Positions 6,011 to 14,856 are shown, counted from the stretch's first letter. The stretch is 22,031 nucleotides of DNA from Actinomycetes bacterium (GCA_023389315.1 JAEWEQ010000021.1:1-22031); one strand, 5' to 3'. The notes: generated by a model from the letters alone, not told the origin. A program made the numbers and translations.

Positions 6011-8700
6011 TACTTCCCCTTACGTGACTTCGCGGGAGCCTTACGCTTCGCGGGAGCTTTACGTTTGGCCGGCCCCTTAGCGCGCTTTTGCGCCAACAAC
6101 TCAAAAGCCTGCTCCTGGGTGATGCCCTCCACCGTTTCGGTGCGCGGCACCGTGACGTTAGTGGTCCCATCCGTGATGTACGGGCCGAAGCGACCATCCT
6201 TAATGGTAACCGCCTTACCGGACACCGGATCGGCATCGAACTGGCGCAACGGGGGTTTGGCAGCGCGCCGCCCCCGCGTCTTCGGCTGCGCCAAAATCGC
6301 CAACGCCTGGTCCAAAGTGAGGGAGAAAATCTGCTCCTCCGACTCCAAAGAACGCGAATCCGAACCGCGCTTCAAATACGGACCAAAGCGACCATTCTGC
6401 GTGGTGATCACCTCACCCGACTCCGGGTCCTTACCAACCTCGCGCGGCAAAGACAACAACTGCAATGCCTGCTCCAACGTCACCGTCGCCGGTTCCATCG
6501 ACTTGAACAGCGACGCAGTGGCGGGTTTGGTGCGCTTGGACTTCGGCAGGTCGTCCTCGCCCTCGATAATCTGCGTCACGTACGGACCGTAACGCCCATT
6601 CAGGACCTGGATTTCGCGTCCCGAGGACGGGTCCACTCCCAAAATACGGCCATCGTTTTCCGCCTCCACGAACAACTCTTTAGCGCGGGCCACGTCCAAC
6701 TCATCGGGAGCCACGTCGGTGGGAACGTTAGCGCGTTTCCCGTCCTCGCGCTCCAAATACGGGCCAAACCGACCCACCCGCAAGGTCATGCCCTCACCCA
6801 CGTCAATGGAGTTCACGGCGCGCGCATCAATCTCAGCCAAAGACTCCACTTCGTCACGCAGGCCCCGCCCCGTGGTGGACACCTGCGGCGCCGCATCGCC
6901 CTCGCCCAAATAGAAGGAACGCAGCCAAGCAGTGCGGTCCTGCTCGCCCGCCGCGATCCGGTCCAAGTCGTTTTCCATGGTGGCGGTGAAATCGTAATCC
7001 ACCAAGTTCGACAGGTTCTCTTCCAGCAAGTTAGTCACCGAAAACGCCAACCACGACGGAACCAGAGCCTGGCCACGGCGCGACACGTAACCACGGTCCA
7101 CAATCACCGAAATGGTGGCCGCATAGGTGGAGGGACGGCCAATGCCGCGCTCTTCCAACGCCTTCACCAAGGACGCTTCCGTGTAGCGCGGCGGGGGCGC
7201 CGTGTGGTGGCCCTCAGCGCGCGCCTCCTCCACCTGCAATGCCTGTCCCTCGGCGAGCTTAGGTAGGCGCTGCTCGCGTTCATCGCCCTTGCCGTAGCGC
7301 TCCGCGTCACGGCCTTCCTCATAGGCAGCTAAGAAACCACGATGCGTGATCACCGTGCCCGACGCGGTCGCCACCACCTGGTGATCCCCCGCCGCCAGCG
7401 GCTCCACCCCCGGCAAGTCACGCACCGACAACTCCACCTTCACGGTGTCGGTAGTGCCGGTCGCATCCGTCATCTGCGAAGCAATGGTGCGTTTCCAAAT
7501 CAAGTCATACAGGGCGCGCTGAGCGCTGGACAACTCGCGCTCCACCTGCGCGGGAGTGCGGAAATAATCCCCCGCCGGGCGGATCGCTTCGTGCGCTTCC
7601 TGGGCTCCCTTGGCTTTCTTTTGATACACGCGAGGACGTTCCGGCACGCTGTCAGCCCCGAACAGTTCACGCGCCTGCGTGCGAGCCGACTGGATGGCTT
7701 CTTGGCTGAGGGCCGTGGAGTCAGTACGCATGTAGGTGATGTAACCGTTTTCGTACAGGGACTGGGCGGTGCGCATAGTGTCGCGCGCATTCCACCGCAG
7801 TTTCCGGCCCGCCTCCTGCTGCAGGGTGGAAGTGGTGAAAGGCGCAGCGGGGCGGCGCTTATACGGCTTATGTTCCACCGCTTGCACGCGCACCGAATCC
7901 CCATCGAGCTTCTCCAAAGCCTGCGTCAACGCTTGAGCAGCCGGGCCCTGCAGATGCACGGTGTCGGCCTTCTTCAACTCGCCCGCGTCGGTGAAATCCC
8001 GCCCCGAAGCGACCCGCCGCTCATCAATGGTGGCCACCGCAGCGGTGAACGGCTGGGTATCCTCCCCCGCCAAGTCCACCTCAATGTCCCAGTATTCGGC
8101 ACTCACATGCGCCATGCGTTCGCGTTCACGATCCACCACCAGGCGGGTAGCGACTGACTGCACACGCCCGGCCGACAAACCGGGAGCTACCTTGCGCCAC
8201 AGCACCGGGGAAACCTCGTAACCCACCAGGCGGTCCAAAATCCGGCGGGTTTCCTGGGCGTCCACCAAGTCCACGTCGATGTCACGAGTCTGCGCCAACG
8301 CCCTCGTGATGGCTTCCTTCGTGATTTCGTGGAACACCATGCGTTTGACCGGGATCTTCGGCTTCAACACCTGCAGCAGGTGCCAGGCAATGGCCTCACC
8401 TTCGCGGTCCTCATCCGTTGCCAGGTACAGTTCGTCAGCTTCTTTCAACGCCCGCCGCAAATCAGTGACACGTTTCTTCTTATCGGAACTGACCACATAG
8501 TAAGGGGTGAAGTCGTTCTCCACATCCACCGCGAAACGCCCCAACGGGCCCTTCTTCTTATCGGCCGGCAACTCCGAAGGCTGCGGCAAGTCACGGATGT
8601 GCCCCACGGAGGCTTCCACCGTGAAGTCAGGTCCCAAATAGTTCGCAATCGTCTTAGCTTTCGCTGGGGACTCCACGATGACGAGCTTTTGACCGGCCAC
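6010..8700 (-). CDS. topA: DNA topoisomerase I (type IA)
   Basis: The 896-aa enzyme relaxes negative supercoils by passing one strand through a transient single-strand break. The Toprim domain starts at VIVESPAKAKTI (7-18) and contains DEDREGEAIAWH (96-107). The active tyrosine is Y323 in YITYMRTDST, and the GIGRPSTYA motif follows later. In place of zinc fingers the C-terminus has four GRFGPY/GRYGPY-type repeats and then a basic tail of repeated K-R-K-A-P-A units, as in actinobacterial TopA, where the tail aids DNA binding and processivity. Translation starts at GTG 8700 with AAGGA 4 nt upstream (AAGGAAAC GTG). The gene overlaps the next small membrane protein gene by one base. A promoter is visible upstream. 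Confidence 0.97.
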   Translation of the reverse strand: MAGQKLVIVESPAKAKTIANYLGPDFTVEASVGHIRDLPQPSELPADKKKGPLGRFAVDVENDFTPYYVVSSDKKKRVTDLRRALKEADELYLATDEDREGEAIAWHLLQVLKPKIPVKRMVFHEITKEAITRALAQTRDIDVDLVDAQETRRILDRLVGYEVSPVLWRKVAPGLSAGRVQSVATRLVVDRERERMAHVSAEYWDIEVDLAGEDTQPFTAAVATIDERRVASGRDFTDAGELKKADTVHLQGPAAQALTQALEKLDGDSVRVQAVEHKPYKRRPAAPFTTSTLQQEAGRKLRWNARDTMRTAQSLYENGYITYMRTDSTALSQEAIQSARTQARELFGADSVPERPRVYQKKAKGAQEAHEAIRPAGDYFRTPAQVERELSSAQRALYDLIWKRTIASQMTDATGTTDTVKVELSVRDLPGVEPLAAGDHQVVATASGTVITHRGFLAAYEEGRDAERYGKGDEREQRLPKLAEGQALQVEEARAEGHHTAPPPRYTEASLVKALEERGIGRPSTYAATISVIVDRGYVSRRGQALVPSWLAFSVTNLLEENLSNLVDYDFTATMENDLDRIAAGEQDRTAWLRSFYLGEGDAAPQVSTTGRGLRDEVESLAEIDARAVNSIDVGEGMTLRVGRFGPYLEREDGKRANVPTDVAPDELDVARAKELFVEAENDGRILGVDPSSGREIQVLNGRYGPYVTQIIEGEDDLPKSKRTKPATASLFKSMEPATVTLEQALQLLSLPREVGKDPESGEVITTQNGRFGPYLKRGSDSRSLESEEQIFSLTLDQALAILAQPKTRGRRAAKPPLRQFDADPVSGKAVTIKDGRFGPYITDGTTNVTVPRTETVEGITQEQAFELLAQKRAKGPAKRKAPAKRKAPAKSRKGK

Positions 8701-8740
8701 GTTTCCTTCTTCCTAATAGCAAATCGCTGGTGTCTTGCCT

Positions 8741-8768
8741 AAGGTACACCTTCGCACACAAATGACAA
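8741..8768 (-). promoter_or_regulatory. Putative topA promoter
   Basis: On the minus strand TTGTCA (8768-8763), a 16-nt spacer and TACCTT (8746-8741) sit in the 81-bp gap after the methyltransferase gene. The leader before GTG 8700 would be about 33 nt. Confidence 0.5.
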
Positions 8769-8781
8769 TATTTTCCACCCC

Positions 8782-10329
8782 TTAACTACGATGAACCGGC
8801 CACACCATCCCCGCCCGCAACAGCTGCTCCACCGGCGCACGCAAACCGGCCCACACGTCCTCAGCAGACGCATCGGTGAGCACCGCAATGGCCGCCACGA
8901 TCTGCCCCACCGTCAACTCCCCATCGCACGCCCCCAAAAACCCGGCGCCCTCACTCGAAAGACGCAGGCGCTGACCGAACCCACCGCCCTGAGTGGCGAT
9001 CACCAACTGCGGGTCCGCGTGGCCGGGCAAGTAGTGGCGTTCTTCGCGCACGTCCTCGGCCCGCACCAGCGTGTCCGCCCCGGACACTTCCCACCCGCTG
9101 GCGAGGACGTCCACCACGCTTTGCAAGTACTCCCCCGCTGCCGACGAGGACGTTTCGATCGCTTCGAAACAACGTGCCGGATGGAAACGCCCGCGGTGCT
9201 CACTGGTGGGCGGGGCGGCGAGCACCACCATCCCCATCCCGATACTGTCCACCCCGCGGGCAGAGAAATCCTCCAACCACGCCAACTCAGTGGACTCCGC
9301 ACCCGTTCCCTGGCCGGCACTACTATCTTGCGACCACAGGCGCACGTACTCGGCGGGAGAAAGCTGGCGGCGCTGCACCACCCAAGCGGCCACGTCCCGG
9401 CCAGCCAACCACCGCTGCACGTGATTCGCCCACGCGGGGATGTCCGCCGGTTGGGGCGCGGCGGGAGCGGATTCCACCTCCCAGTTACCCATCACCACCG
9501 CGTGGCCCCCGGCAGCCAAATGGTCACACACCTGCCCCACCACCGTGGCGGTCAGCGCATCGCCTTCCATGTTCCCATCGCGATATTCCAACACCCCGCC
9601 CGCGCGAGCCGCCGCAGCGGTGATCACAAACGGCGGGTTCGACACGATCAAATCGAAAGTTTCCCCCGCCACCGGGCCACACAAATCCCCCTGCCGCACC
9701 TGCACCGCGACCCCATTCAAAGCCGCGTTAAAACGCGCAAACGCACAAGCCCGCGCCGAAATATCGGTCGCCACCACCCGTTTAGCGTGGGTCGCCAAAT
9801 ACAGGGCGAGGACGCCGCACCCCGTCCCCAAATCCAACGCCGAATCCACCGGCGCGGGCGGCGTGGCGAGAGCCAACGTGCGAGTGGCGCCGCCGACACC
9901 TAAAACGTGGTCCGGGGCGGGGCGCGCTCCCGCGAGCGCCCCCAAGTCGGAAGCCACCCACCAGTGATGCTCCGCGCCACCGATGGTGGCCGCGTGCGGC
10001 GCCAAATGCACCAGTGGGCGCAAATACTCCCCCACCAGTTGCGCCAACCCCAAGGCCACCAAGCCCGCCACCTGGGTGCGCGGTAAGGCGGCCGCCCAAG
10101 TCGTGGCCGGCAGGGACTGGCCCAAAATGAAGAACCGGATGAGAGCAGAAAGTGGGGTTTTCTCAGCCTGCTGGCAACGATGCAACAGGGGGACCCGGCG
10201 GTCCTGCTGCCAAGCGAGCGCCCCGTCCTCGCCCAAAAAATCCACCACCGCGTCAAACGTGAAACCCGCGTCCGCGAAGTCCGCGCGCAACGCCGCCAAC
10301 CAAGTATCGTCAACCACTGGAACACTCAT
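8782..10329 (-). CDS. Class I SAM-dependent methyltransferase with N-terminal winged-helix-like domain
   Basis: The 515-aa protein has an N-terminal alpha-helical or winged-helix-like region (about 1-115) resembling the DUF7059-type extension of actinobacterial methyltransferases. A Rossmann-fold MTase domain follows, with the SAM motif LDLGTGCGV (166-174), acidic motif ATDIS (187-191) and the catalytic-type NPPF (231-234). NPPF/NPPY enzymes methylate amide or exocyclic nitrogens in proteins, rRNA or DNA. The closest fold relatives are HemK/RsmC-type enzymes, but the substrate here is unknown. The C-terminal 200 residues are a less familiar extension. The ATG at 10329 has no ribosome-binding site and lies exactly 6 nt behind a -10 element, pointing to a leaderless mRNA. 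It is divergent from the superoxide dismutase gene. Confidence 0.85.
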   Translation of the reverse strand: MSVPVVDDTWLAALRADFADAGFTFDAVVDFLGEDGALAWQQDRRVPLLHRCQQAEKTPLSALIRFFILGQSLPATTWAAALPRTQVAGLVALGLAQLVGEYLRPLVHLAPHAATIGGAEHHWWVASDLGALAGARPAPDHVLGVGGATRTLALATPPAPVDSALDLGTGCGVLALYLATHAKRVVATDISARACAFARFNAALNGVAVQVRQGDLCGPVAGETFDLIVSNPPFVITAAAARAGGVLEYRDGNMEGDALTATVVGQVCDHLAAGGHAVVMGNWEVESAPAAPQPADIPAWANHVQRWLAGRDVAAWVVQRRQLSPAEYVRLWSQDSSAGQGTGAESTELAWLEDFSARGVDSIGMGMVVLAAPPTSEHRGRFHPARCFEAIETSSSAAGEYLQSVVDVLASGWEVSGADTLVRAEDVREERHYLPGHADPQLVIATQGGGFGQRLRLSSEGAGFLGACDGELTVGQIVAAIAVLTDASAEDVWAGLRAPVEQLLRAGMVWPVHRS

Positions 10330-10335
10330 GGCACT

Positions 10336-10364
10336 AAGGTATCGCGCCCATCGACGCGCGCCAA
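10336..10364 (-). promoter_or_regulatory. Putative leaderless promoter of the methyltransferase gene
   Basis: On the minus strand TTGGCG (10364-10359), a 17-nt spacer and TACCTT (10341-10336) are followed after 6 nt by ATG 10329. This places the transcript start on the start codon. The TACCTT hexamer also occurs in the topA promoter. Confidence 0.5.
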
Positions 10365-10454
10365 TGCGTTAAAAGCGGTATGTTGGCAATAGTGGTGGGC
10401 GCCGCCAAGACCGCGCCCAACTGCCGACGGCAAACACAAAATAGAGGAGTGAAA

Positions 10455-11081
10455 ATGGCTGTCTACACCCTGCCAGAACTACCCTACGACTACGCGGCGC
10501 TGGAGCCGCACATCTCCGCGAAAATCATGGAGCTGCACCACGACAAGCACCACGCCACCTACGTTGACGGTGCCAACGCAGCCCTGGAAAAGCTCGAAGC
10601 CGCCCGCGAAAAAGACGACAACGCGGCCATCAACCTGTACATGAAGAACCTCGCGTTCAACCTCGGTGGCCACTCCAACCACAGCGTGTTTTGGAACAAC
10701 ATGAGCCCCGACGGTGGCGACAAGCCCGAAGGTGAAATCGCCGCCGCCATCGACGAATACTTCGGATCCTTCGACAAGTTTAAAGCCCAATTCACCGCCG
10801 TCGCCACCGGCATCCAAGGCTCCGGCTGGGCCATCCTCGCCTACGACACCATCGCTGGGCGCCTCAACCTGTTCCAACTGTTCGACCAGCAAGGCAACAT
10901 CCCCGTGGGTGTGGTGCCGCTGCTGATGCTCGACATGTGGGAACACGCCTTCTACCTGGACTACCAAAACGTCAAGGCTGACTACGTCAAAGCCTGGTGG
11001 AACGTAGTCAACTGGGAAGACGTGGCGCAGCGACTCGACACCGCGCGCACCAAGTTCGGTGAGCTGATCGTCGCAAAGTAA
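10455..11081 (+). CDS. sodA: Superoxide dismutase, Fe/Mn family, Mn-type
   Basis: The 208-aa cytoplasmic enzyme dismutates superoxide to peroxide and oxygen. Metal ligands are H28 (MELHHDKHH), H76 (GGHSNHSVFW), D160 and H164 (DMWEHAFYLDY). The Gly-Gly-His at 71-73 and the Gln in FDQQGN (143-148) are features of Mn-using members, although cambialistic use cannot be excluded. ATG 10455 is chosen because GAGGAG lies 5-7 nt upstream and homology begins there; the longer frame from 10380 adds 25 unrelated residues. Length is typical. It is divergent from the methyltransferase gene and is followed by a strong hairpin, so it is probably monocistronic. I see no convincing -35/-10 pair in the 125-bp upstream gap. 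Confidence 0.96.
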   Translation: MAVYTLPELPYDYAALEPHISAKIMELHHDKHHATYVDGANAALEKLEAAREKDDNAAINLYMKNLAFNLGGHSNHSVFWNNMSPDGGDKPEGEIAAAIDEYFGSFDKFKAQFTAVATGIQGSGWAILAYDTIAGRLNLFQLFDQQGNIPVGVVPLLMLDMWEHAFYLDYQNVKADYVKAWWNVVNWEDVAQRLDTARTKFGELIVAK

Positions 11082-11094
11082 ACGACACAACCAC

Positions 11095-11128
11095 TGCGGC
11101 CCCGCCTCCATCTGGAAGCGGGGCCGCA
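11095..11128. terminator. Strong hairpin between sodA and the convergent PspC gene
   Basis: TGCGGCCCCGC (11095-11105) and GCGGGGCCGCA (11118-11128) make an 11-bp perfect stem with a 12-nt loop. Neither side has a T run, so it may act as a bidirectional or factor-assisted terminator for the two converging genes. Confidence 0.55.
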
Positions 11129-11153
11129 ACTCACTGCCGTGAAGGGTGAGTGG

Positions 11154-11342
11154 TTAGTCGCGATACAGCGGAAGCACCACCCACAACGCGGCATAAGCCA
11201 ACCACATCGGGCCGGGCAAAAACGCCAAAGCGATCACCGCTAGGCGAACCAAACCAGGGTCCCACCCGTAAGTAGCGGCAATGCCCCCACAAACACCACC
11301 TAAGTAACGGTCCGATGCGCTGCGATGCAAACGAGCTGCCAT
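11154..11342 (-). CDS. PspC-domain small membrane protein
   Basis: The 62-aa protein is essentially one PspC domain: basic N-terminus (RLHRSASDRYLGGVCGGIAATYGWDP), then one or two closely spaced hydrophobic helices (LVRLAVIALAFLPGPMWLAYAALWVVLPLY). PspC proteins sit in the cytoplasmic membrane and take part in envelope-stress sensing; in actinobacteria they often neighbour ABC exporters and two-component regulators. The start is well supported by AGGAGG 7-8 nt upstream of ATG 11342. It is divergent from the MacB-like ABC operon across about 200 bp containing repeated TCAGG/CCCTGA half-sites, suggesting shared control. No sensor kinase or response regulator lies in the window. Confidence 0.85.
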   Translation of the reverse strand: MAARLHRSASDRYLGGVCGGIAATYGWDPGLVRLAVIALAFLPGPMWLAYAALWVVLPLYRD

Positions 11343-11373
11343 GGTGAAGCCTCCTAAACTCGACTACGCCCCC

Positions 11374-11402
11374 ATCATTTCCTAGGCGGCGGCTGGGAAC
11401 AA
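11374..11402 (-). promoter_or_regulatory. Putative promoter of the PspC gene
   Basis: On the minus strand TTGTTC (11402-11397), a 17-nt spacer and AATGAT (11379-11374) fit a sigma-A type promoter. Its -35 abuts the AATCAGG/CCTGATT dyad, which would place a bound regulator next to the polymerase. Confidence 0.4.
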
Positions 11403-11462
11403 TCAGGAGACACCCTGATTTTGCCCCTGAACCCTGAGAGGAAAATAAGGAACCAGTCAGGG
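11401..11462. promoter_or_regulatory. Cluster of TCAGG/CCCTGA half-sites between PspC and the ABC operon
   Basis: A perfect dyad AATCAGG (11401-11407), 6 nt, CCTGATT (11414-11420) is followed by CCCTGA at 11425-11430 and 11432-11437 and TCAGGG at 11457-11462. Five half-sites in 62 bp between divergent genes suggest binding of a dimeric regulator controlling both units. A weak -35-like TTGCCC (11421-11426) points towards the ABC operon, without a clear -10. Confidence 0.45.
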
Positions 11463-11541
11463 CAACACCCAATAGCGAACCTGCCCGCACACTCCATAGG
11501 CTCTAAATCAAGCCCAAAAACACGGGAAAGGAGCCTGAAAA

Positions 11542-12255
11542 ATGGAAAACAGTATCGCCCAACTCAGCCACGTCACAAAAATATACGGACAAAAGAACAC
11601 CACCGTCACCGCCCTCGACAACGTCAGCGTCGACTTCCACGGCGGACAATTCACCGCCATCATGGGGCCCTCCGGGTCAGGGAAATCAACCCTGCTACAC
11701 GCCCTCGCCGGCCTAGACTCCATCACCGACGGCCACGTCACCATCAAAGGCACCCGGATCTGGGACCTGAAAGACAAAGAACTCACCCGCTTCCGACGCG
11801 ACCACATCGGCTTCATCTTCCAAGCCTTCAACCTCATCCCCACCCTCGATGCGCGCGCCAACATCGAACTACCCCTACGCCTCGCCGGCAAACGCGCCGA
11901 CGCCACCTGGCTGAACCAAGTGGTCGACGCCCTCGCACTACGCGACCGGCTGGGACATAAACCCGCCGAACTCTCCGGCGGCCAACAACAACGCGTCGCC
12001 GTGGCCCGCGCCCTAGTGAGCCGCCCCGCCCTGCTGGTCGCCGACGAACCCACCGGGAACCTCGACTCCGCCGCCTCCGCCGAAGTACTCAGCCTACTGC
12101 GCCAAGCCGTGGACAAACTCGGGCAAACCGTGATCATGGTGACCCACGACCGGCACGCCGCCGAAATCGCCGACCGCGTGCTCATTGTCAAAGACGGGAA
12201 AATCACCCACGACCTCAACCACCCCACCGCAGACGAAATCGCGCAGGTGGCATAA
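11542..12255 (+). CDS. ABC transporter ATP-binding protein, MacB/LolD-like
   Basis: The 237-aa nucleotide-binding subunit has Walker A GPSGSGKST (42-50), Q-loop FQAFNL (93-98), signature LSGGQ (144-148), Walker B LLVADEP (164-170), D-loop GNLD and H-loop THD (201-203). The motif QQQRVAVARAL and DEPTGNLDS are characteristic of the MacB/LolD/FtsE group, whose ATPases drive mechanotransmission by FtsX-type permeases rather than classic import. The start is supported by GGAAAGGAG about 9 nt upstream. The permease gene follows after 3 nt, so the two form one operon. The expected job is extrusion of peptides or antimicrobials or lipoprotein-related work at the membrane. The substrate cannot be told from sequence. 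Confidence 0.94.
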   Translation: MENSIAQLSHVTKIYGQKNTTVTALDNVSVDFHGGQFTAIMGPSGSGKSTLLHALAGLDSITDGHVTIKGTRIWDLKDKELTRFRRDHIGFIFQAFNLIPTLDARANIELPLRLAGKRADATWLNQVVDALALRDRLGHKPAELSGGQQQRVAVARALVSRPALLVADEPTGNLDSAASAEVLSLLRQAVDKLGQTVIMVTHDRHAAEIADRVLIVKDGKITHDLNHPTADEIAQVA

Positions 12256-12258
12256 CCC

Positions 12259-14763
12259 ATGAGACAACTACTGACCGCCAACGTGCGCACCCACTGGCAA
12301 CGCTACCTCGCAACCTCCATCGCCATCGCCCTCGCCACCGCCTTCATCGTGGTGTGCTTCGGCATCGTAGGGGGAATGAAAAGCTCCATTGAACGAAACC
12401 TCGCGGAAGAAACCCGCGGCGCCGACATCGTGCTACGGCTAAAAGACGGAGGGGAAGACAACGTCAAAAACGCGCTGACCGTCCTCGAAAAAGATGACAA
12501 AATCAGTGCCGTCGCCCCGCGCGTTAGCATCTCAACCACCGTCAAACAAGGCAGCGCCAACAGCTACGGGCAGATGCGCACCTATCCGCAAGAGCCCTTC
12601 ACCGCCCCCAGCCTGGAAAACGGTGTCGCGCCCACGCGCGCAGGAGAAGCCGCCATCATCAAACCCTTCGCCGACGCCATCCACGCCAAAGTTGGAAACA
12701 CCGTCACCCTGGTGGGTTTAGAAGAACACACACTCGAGGTGAAAATAACCGGGATTGTCAAAGCCGGAGCGATGAGCTTCAACAGTGTTTACCTGACCGA
12801 AGCCGACCTGGCGAAATTCGGTTACGTGCCCTCCACCATCGTGGTTAAAAGTGGAGCCGGCGTACAGCACGTGAAAGAAACCCTGGGGGCCAACGCCAAC
12901 AACTTCGAAATCGCCACACAAGCCGAAGACCTGGACCGGCGCGTGCAAGACATGACCGGAGGGGAAACCTCCATCATGCTGGTGCTGATGATCTTCCCCG
13001 CCATCGCCGCCATCACCGCCATCATCGTCATCTCCACCACCTTCCAAGTGATGCTCACCCAACGCCAACGCGAACTCGCGCTACTGCGCGCCATCGGAGC
13101 TGGACGAGACCAAGTCAAACGCCTAGTCGTACTCGAAACCCTCATCGTCGGTGTTGTTTCGGCGGCGTTCGGCACCGTCCTCGGACTGGGAGCCAGCGTG
13201 GCACTGAATGTGCGTACCGGGCTGAGCGATAACGCCCTAGAAGCCGTTGCCTCCGTTAGCGCGTTGCAACTGGTGGGAACTTTCCTGGTGGGGGTCGCCA
13301 TCGCGTTGATCGCCGGATACGGGCCGGCGCGGCGCGCCTCCAACCTCAGCCCCATGCGGGCACTTACCGGCGAGGACGGGGCCACCGCTGAGACCAAACG
13401 CCACTGGGTGCGGGCCGGGCTGGGCACCATCAGCATCGGGCTGAGCGTAGCGCTGATCGCCTTCAGCCGCCACCAGATCCACAATGACGAAGGCACCCTC
13501 GGGTTCGCACTGGCATTCCTCGGCGGGCTACTGGGGTTCGCGGGAGCGCTGCTGCTACTGAGCTTCCTCGCGGCCCACTTCACCCAATGGCTAAGCCGCG
13601 TATTTGCCCACCAATCCGTCACCACCGCCCTCGCGGGAGAAAACACCTACCGCAACCCCGGGCGCACCGGAGCGACCATCACCGCGTTAGTGCTGGGGGT
13701 GACGCTGGTGACGATGATGCTGGTGGGCGCCACCTCCATGGAACACACCCTCAACCAAGGGTTAGTGCAATCCCGCCCCATTGACCTGGCAATTCAAACC
13801 TCCACCCCGATGAATGAAAAAGAAGTCGCTTCCCTCACCACAATGGAATACGTGGAAGCCGCCACCGCGGTGCAAGGCGTGGATTTGCAGGCGCAGGTGA
13901 GCGGTGAAGGGCAAACCCGCACCGAACCGGCCACCGTTTACCGCGACACTGACCTGGGGTCGGTAACGCACGCCCCGCTAGAAGCGTTGAGAGCCGACGA
14001 AATCGGCGTCAACGGATGGCTGTGGGTCGGAGACGACATGAAGGTGACGCTGCTGGTTGGGGAGCACAAATGGGAACTCAAACCCGTGGTCGCCAAAACC
14101 TCTGGCTACACCGTCAACCCGGAGGTCTTCGACCAAATCGCTGCGACTGTCAAAGCCCTCCCACAAGGCAACGAGGACGGTGCCGGCCCGGGGACCGGCA
14201 ACCCCGCCCTCGGCACGCGCGCCGTGTACATGAAGTTCGCCGCCGACACGACCACCTCGCAAGCCAGCGAATTGACGCAAAAAGTCACCGAATTACTCCC
14301 CGGCGCGCAACAATCAGGCGGTGGGTTCGAACGACTATCCATGCTGTCGATGATCAACGCAGTGATGCTCGGCGCCCTGGCGATGCTGGCAGTGTCCGTG
14401 GTGGTGGCGCTAGTGGGGGTATCCAACACGCTGTCACTGTCGGTGGTTGAGCGGCAACGTGAAAACTCGCTGCTGCGGGCCATCGGGATGACGCGGGCCG
14501 GGATGCGCGCCATGCTGGTGATCGAAGCGCTCCTGCTGGCGATCGTGGCCCTCGCGCTCGGGTTCGCAATGGGGATCGGCTTCGGCTGGCTAGGGGTGAT
14601 CTCCATGCCGATTTCCGACCTCGTCACTCCGTCGCTGCACGTGCCGTGGCTGGCGCTGCTGGGAGTCGCAGCAGTGACCGTGCTGGCAGCGGTGCTGGCC
14701 TCCGTGATGCCCGGGCGGCGCGCCGCGCGGTCCGCACCGGTGGAGGCACTGGCCCAGGCCTGA
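12259..14763 (+). CDS. FtsX-type ABC permease with ten predicted TM helices
   Basis: The 834-aa permease is the partner of the preceding ATPase. TM1 (about 17-40) precedes a large extracellular domain (about 41-235) of the MacB periplasmic-core type. A first FtsX unit spans TMs at about 238-262, 290-318 and 336-354, with QRQRELALLRAIGAGRDQ (268-285), the FtsX coupling-helix signature. Two central TMs (385-402, 413-440), another near 473-491, a second extracellular domain, and a C-terminal FtsX unit with ERQRENSLLRAIGMTRAGM and three TMs complete it. Duplicated FtsX units are typical of large single-chain permeases in Gram-positives. AGGTGG lies within the last codons of the ATPase gene. A clear terminator follows the stop. 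Confidence 0.93.
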   Translation: MRQLLTANVRTHWQRYLATSIAIALATAFIVVCFGIVGGMKSSIERNLAEETRGADIVLRLKDGGEDNVKNALTVLEKDDKISAVAPRVSISTTVKQGSANSYGQMRTYPQEPFTAPSLENGVAPTRAGEAAIIKPFADAIHAKVGNTVTLVGLEEHTLEVKITGIVKAGAMSFNSVYLTEADLAKFGYVPSTIVVKSGAGVQHVKETLGANANNFEIATQAEDLDRRVQDMTGGETSIMLVLMIFPAIAAITAIIVISTTFQVMLTQRQRELALLRAIGAGRDQVKRLVVLETLIVGVVSAAFGTVLGLGASVALNVRTGLSDNALEAVASVSALQLVGTFLVGVAIALIAGYGPARRASNLSPMRALTGEDGATAETKRHWVRAGLGTISIGLSVALIAFSRHQIHNDEGTLGFALAFLGGLLGFAGALLLLSFLAAHFTQWLSRVFAHQSVTTALAGENTYRNPGRTGATITALVLGVTLVTMMLVGATSMEHTLNQGLVQSRPIDLAIQTSTPMNEKEVASLTTMEYVEAATAVQGVDLQAQVSGEGQTRTEPATVYRDTDLGSVTHAPLEALRADEIGVNGWLWVGDDMKVTLLVGEHKWELKPVVAKTSGYTVNPEVFDQIAATVKALPQGNEDGAGPGTGNPALGTRAVYMKFAADTTTSQASELTQKVTELLPGAQQSGGGFERLSMLSMINAVMLGALAMLAVSVVVALVGVSNTLSLSVVERQRENSLLRAIGMTRAGMRAMLVIEALLLAIVALALGFAMGIGFGWLGVISMPISDLVTPSLHVPWLALLGVAAVTVLAAVLASVMPGRRAARSAPVEALAQA

Positions 14764-14777
14764 GCCCACAAAAGCGG

Positions 14778-14818
14778 CCGGGAGTCACCTTTGGTGCGAG
14801 GTGGCTCCCGGTTCTTTT
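14778..14818 (+). terminator. Rho-independent terminator of the ABC operon
   Basis: CCGGGAGTCACC (14778-14789) pairs with GGTGGCTCCCGG (14800-14811) with one T-G pair and a 10-nt loop, followed by TTCTTTT. It begins 14 nt after the permease stop. Confidence 0.88.
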
Positions 14819-14856
14819 CGTGGAGCCAGGGTGGTTTTGGGTCGCCCCCCTGTTTT

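Noticed and set aside
6020..6065. Repeated TTCGCGGGAGC-like units as part of the intergenic repeat family
   Set aside because: They are codons for the repeated Lys-Ala-Pro-Ala tail of TopA and keep the reading frame, so protein repetition explains them.
6088..7266. Long open frame (392 codons) on the plus strand
   Set aside because: It is antisense to the conserved C-terminal half of topA, has repetitive Arg/Gln/His composition and no ribosome site. It is a shadow of the topA codon bias.
10380..10454. Upstream start for superoxide dismutase
   Set aside because: The 25 extra residues have no family resemblance, and GAGGAG is correctly spaced only to ATG 10455.
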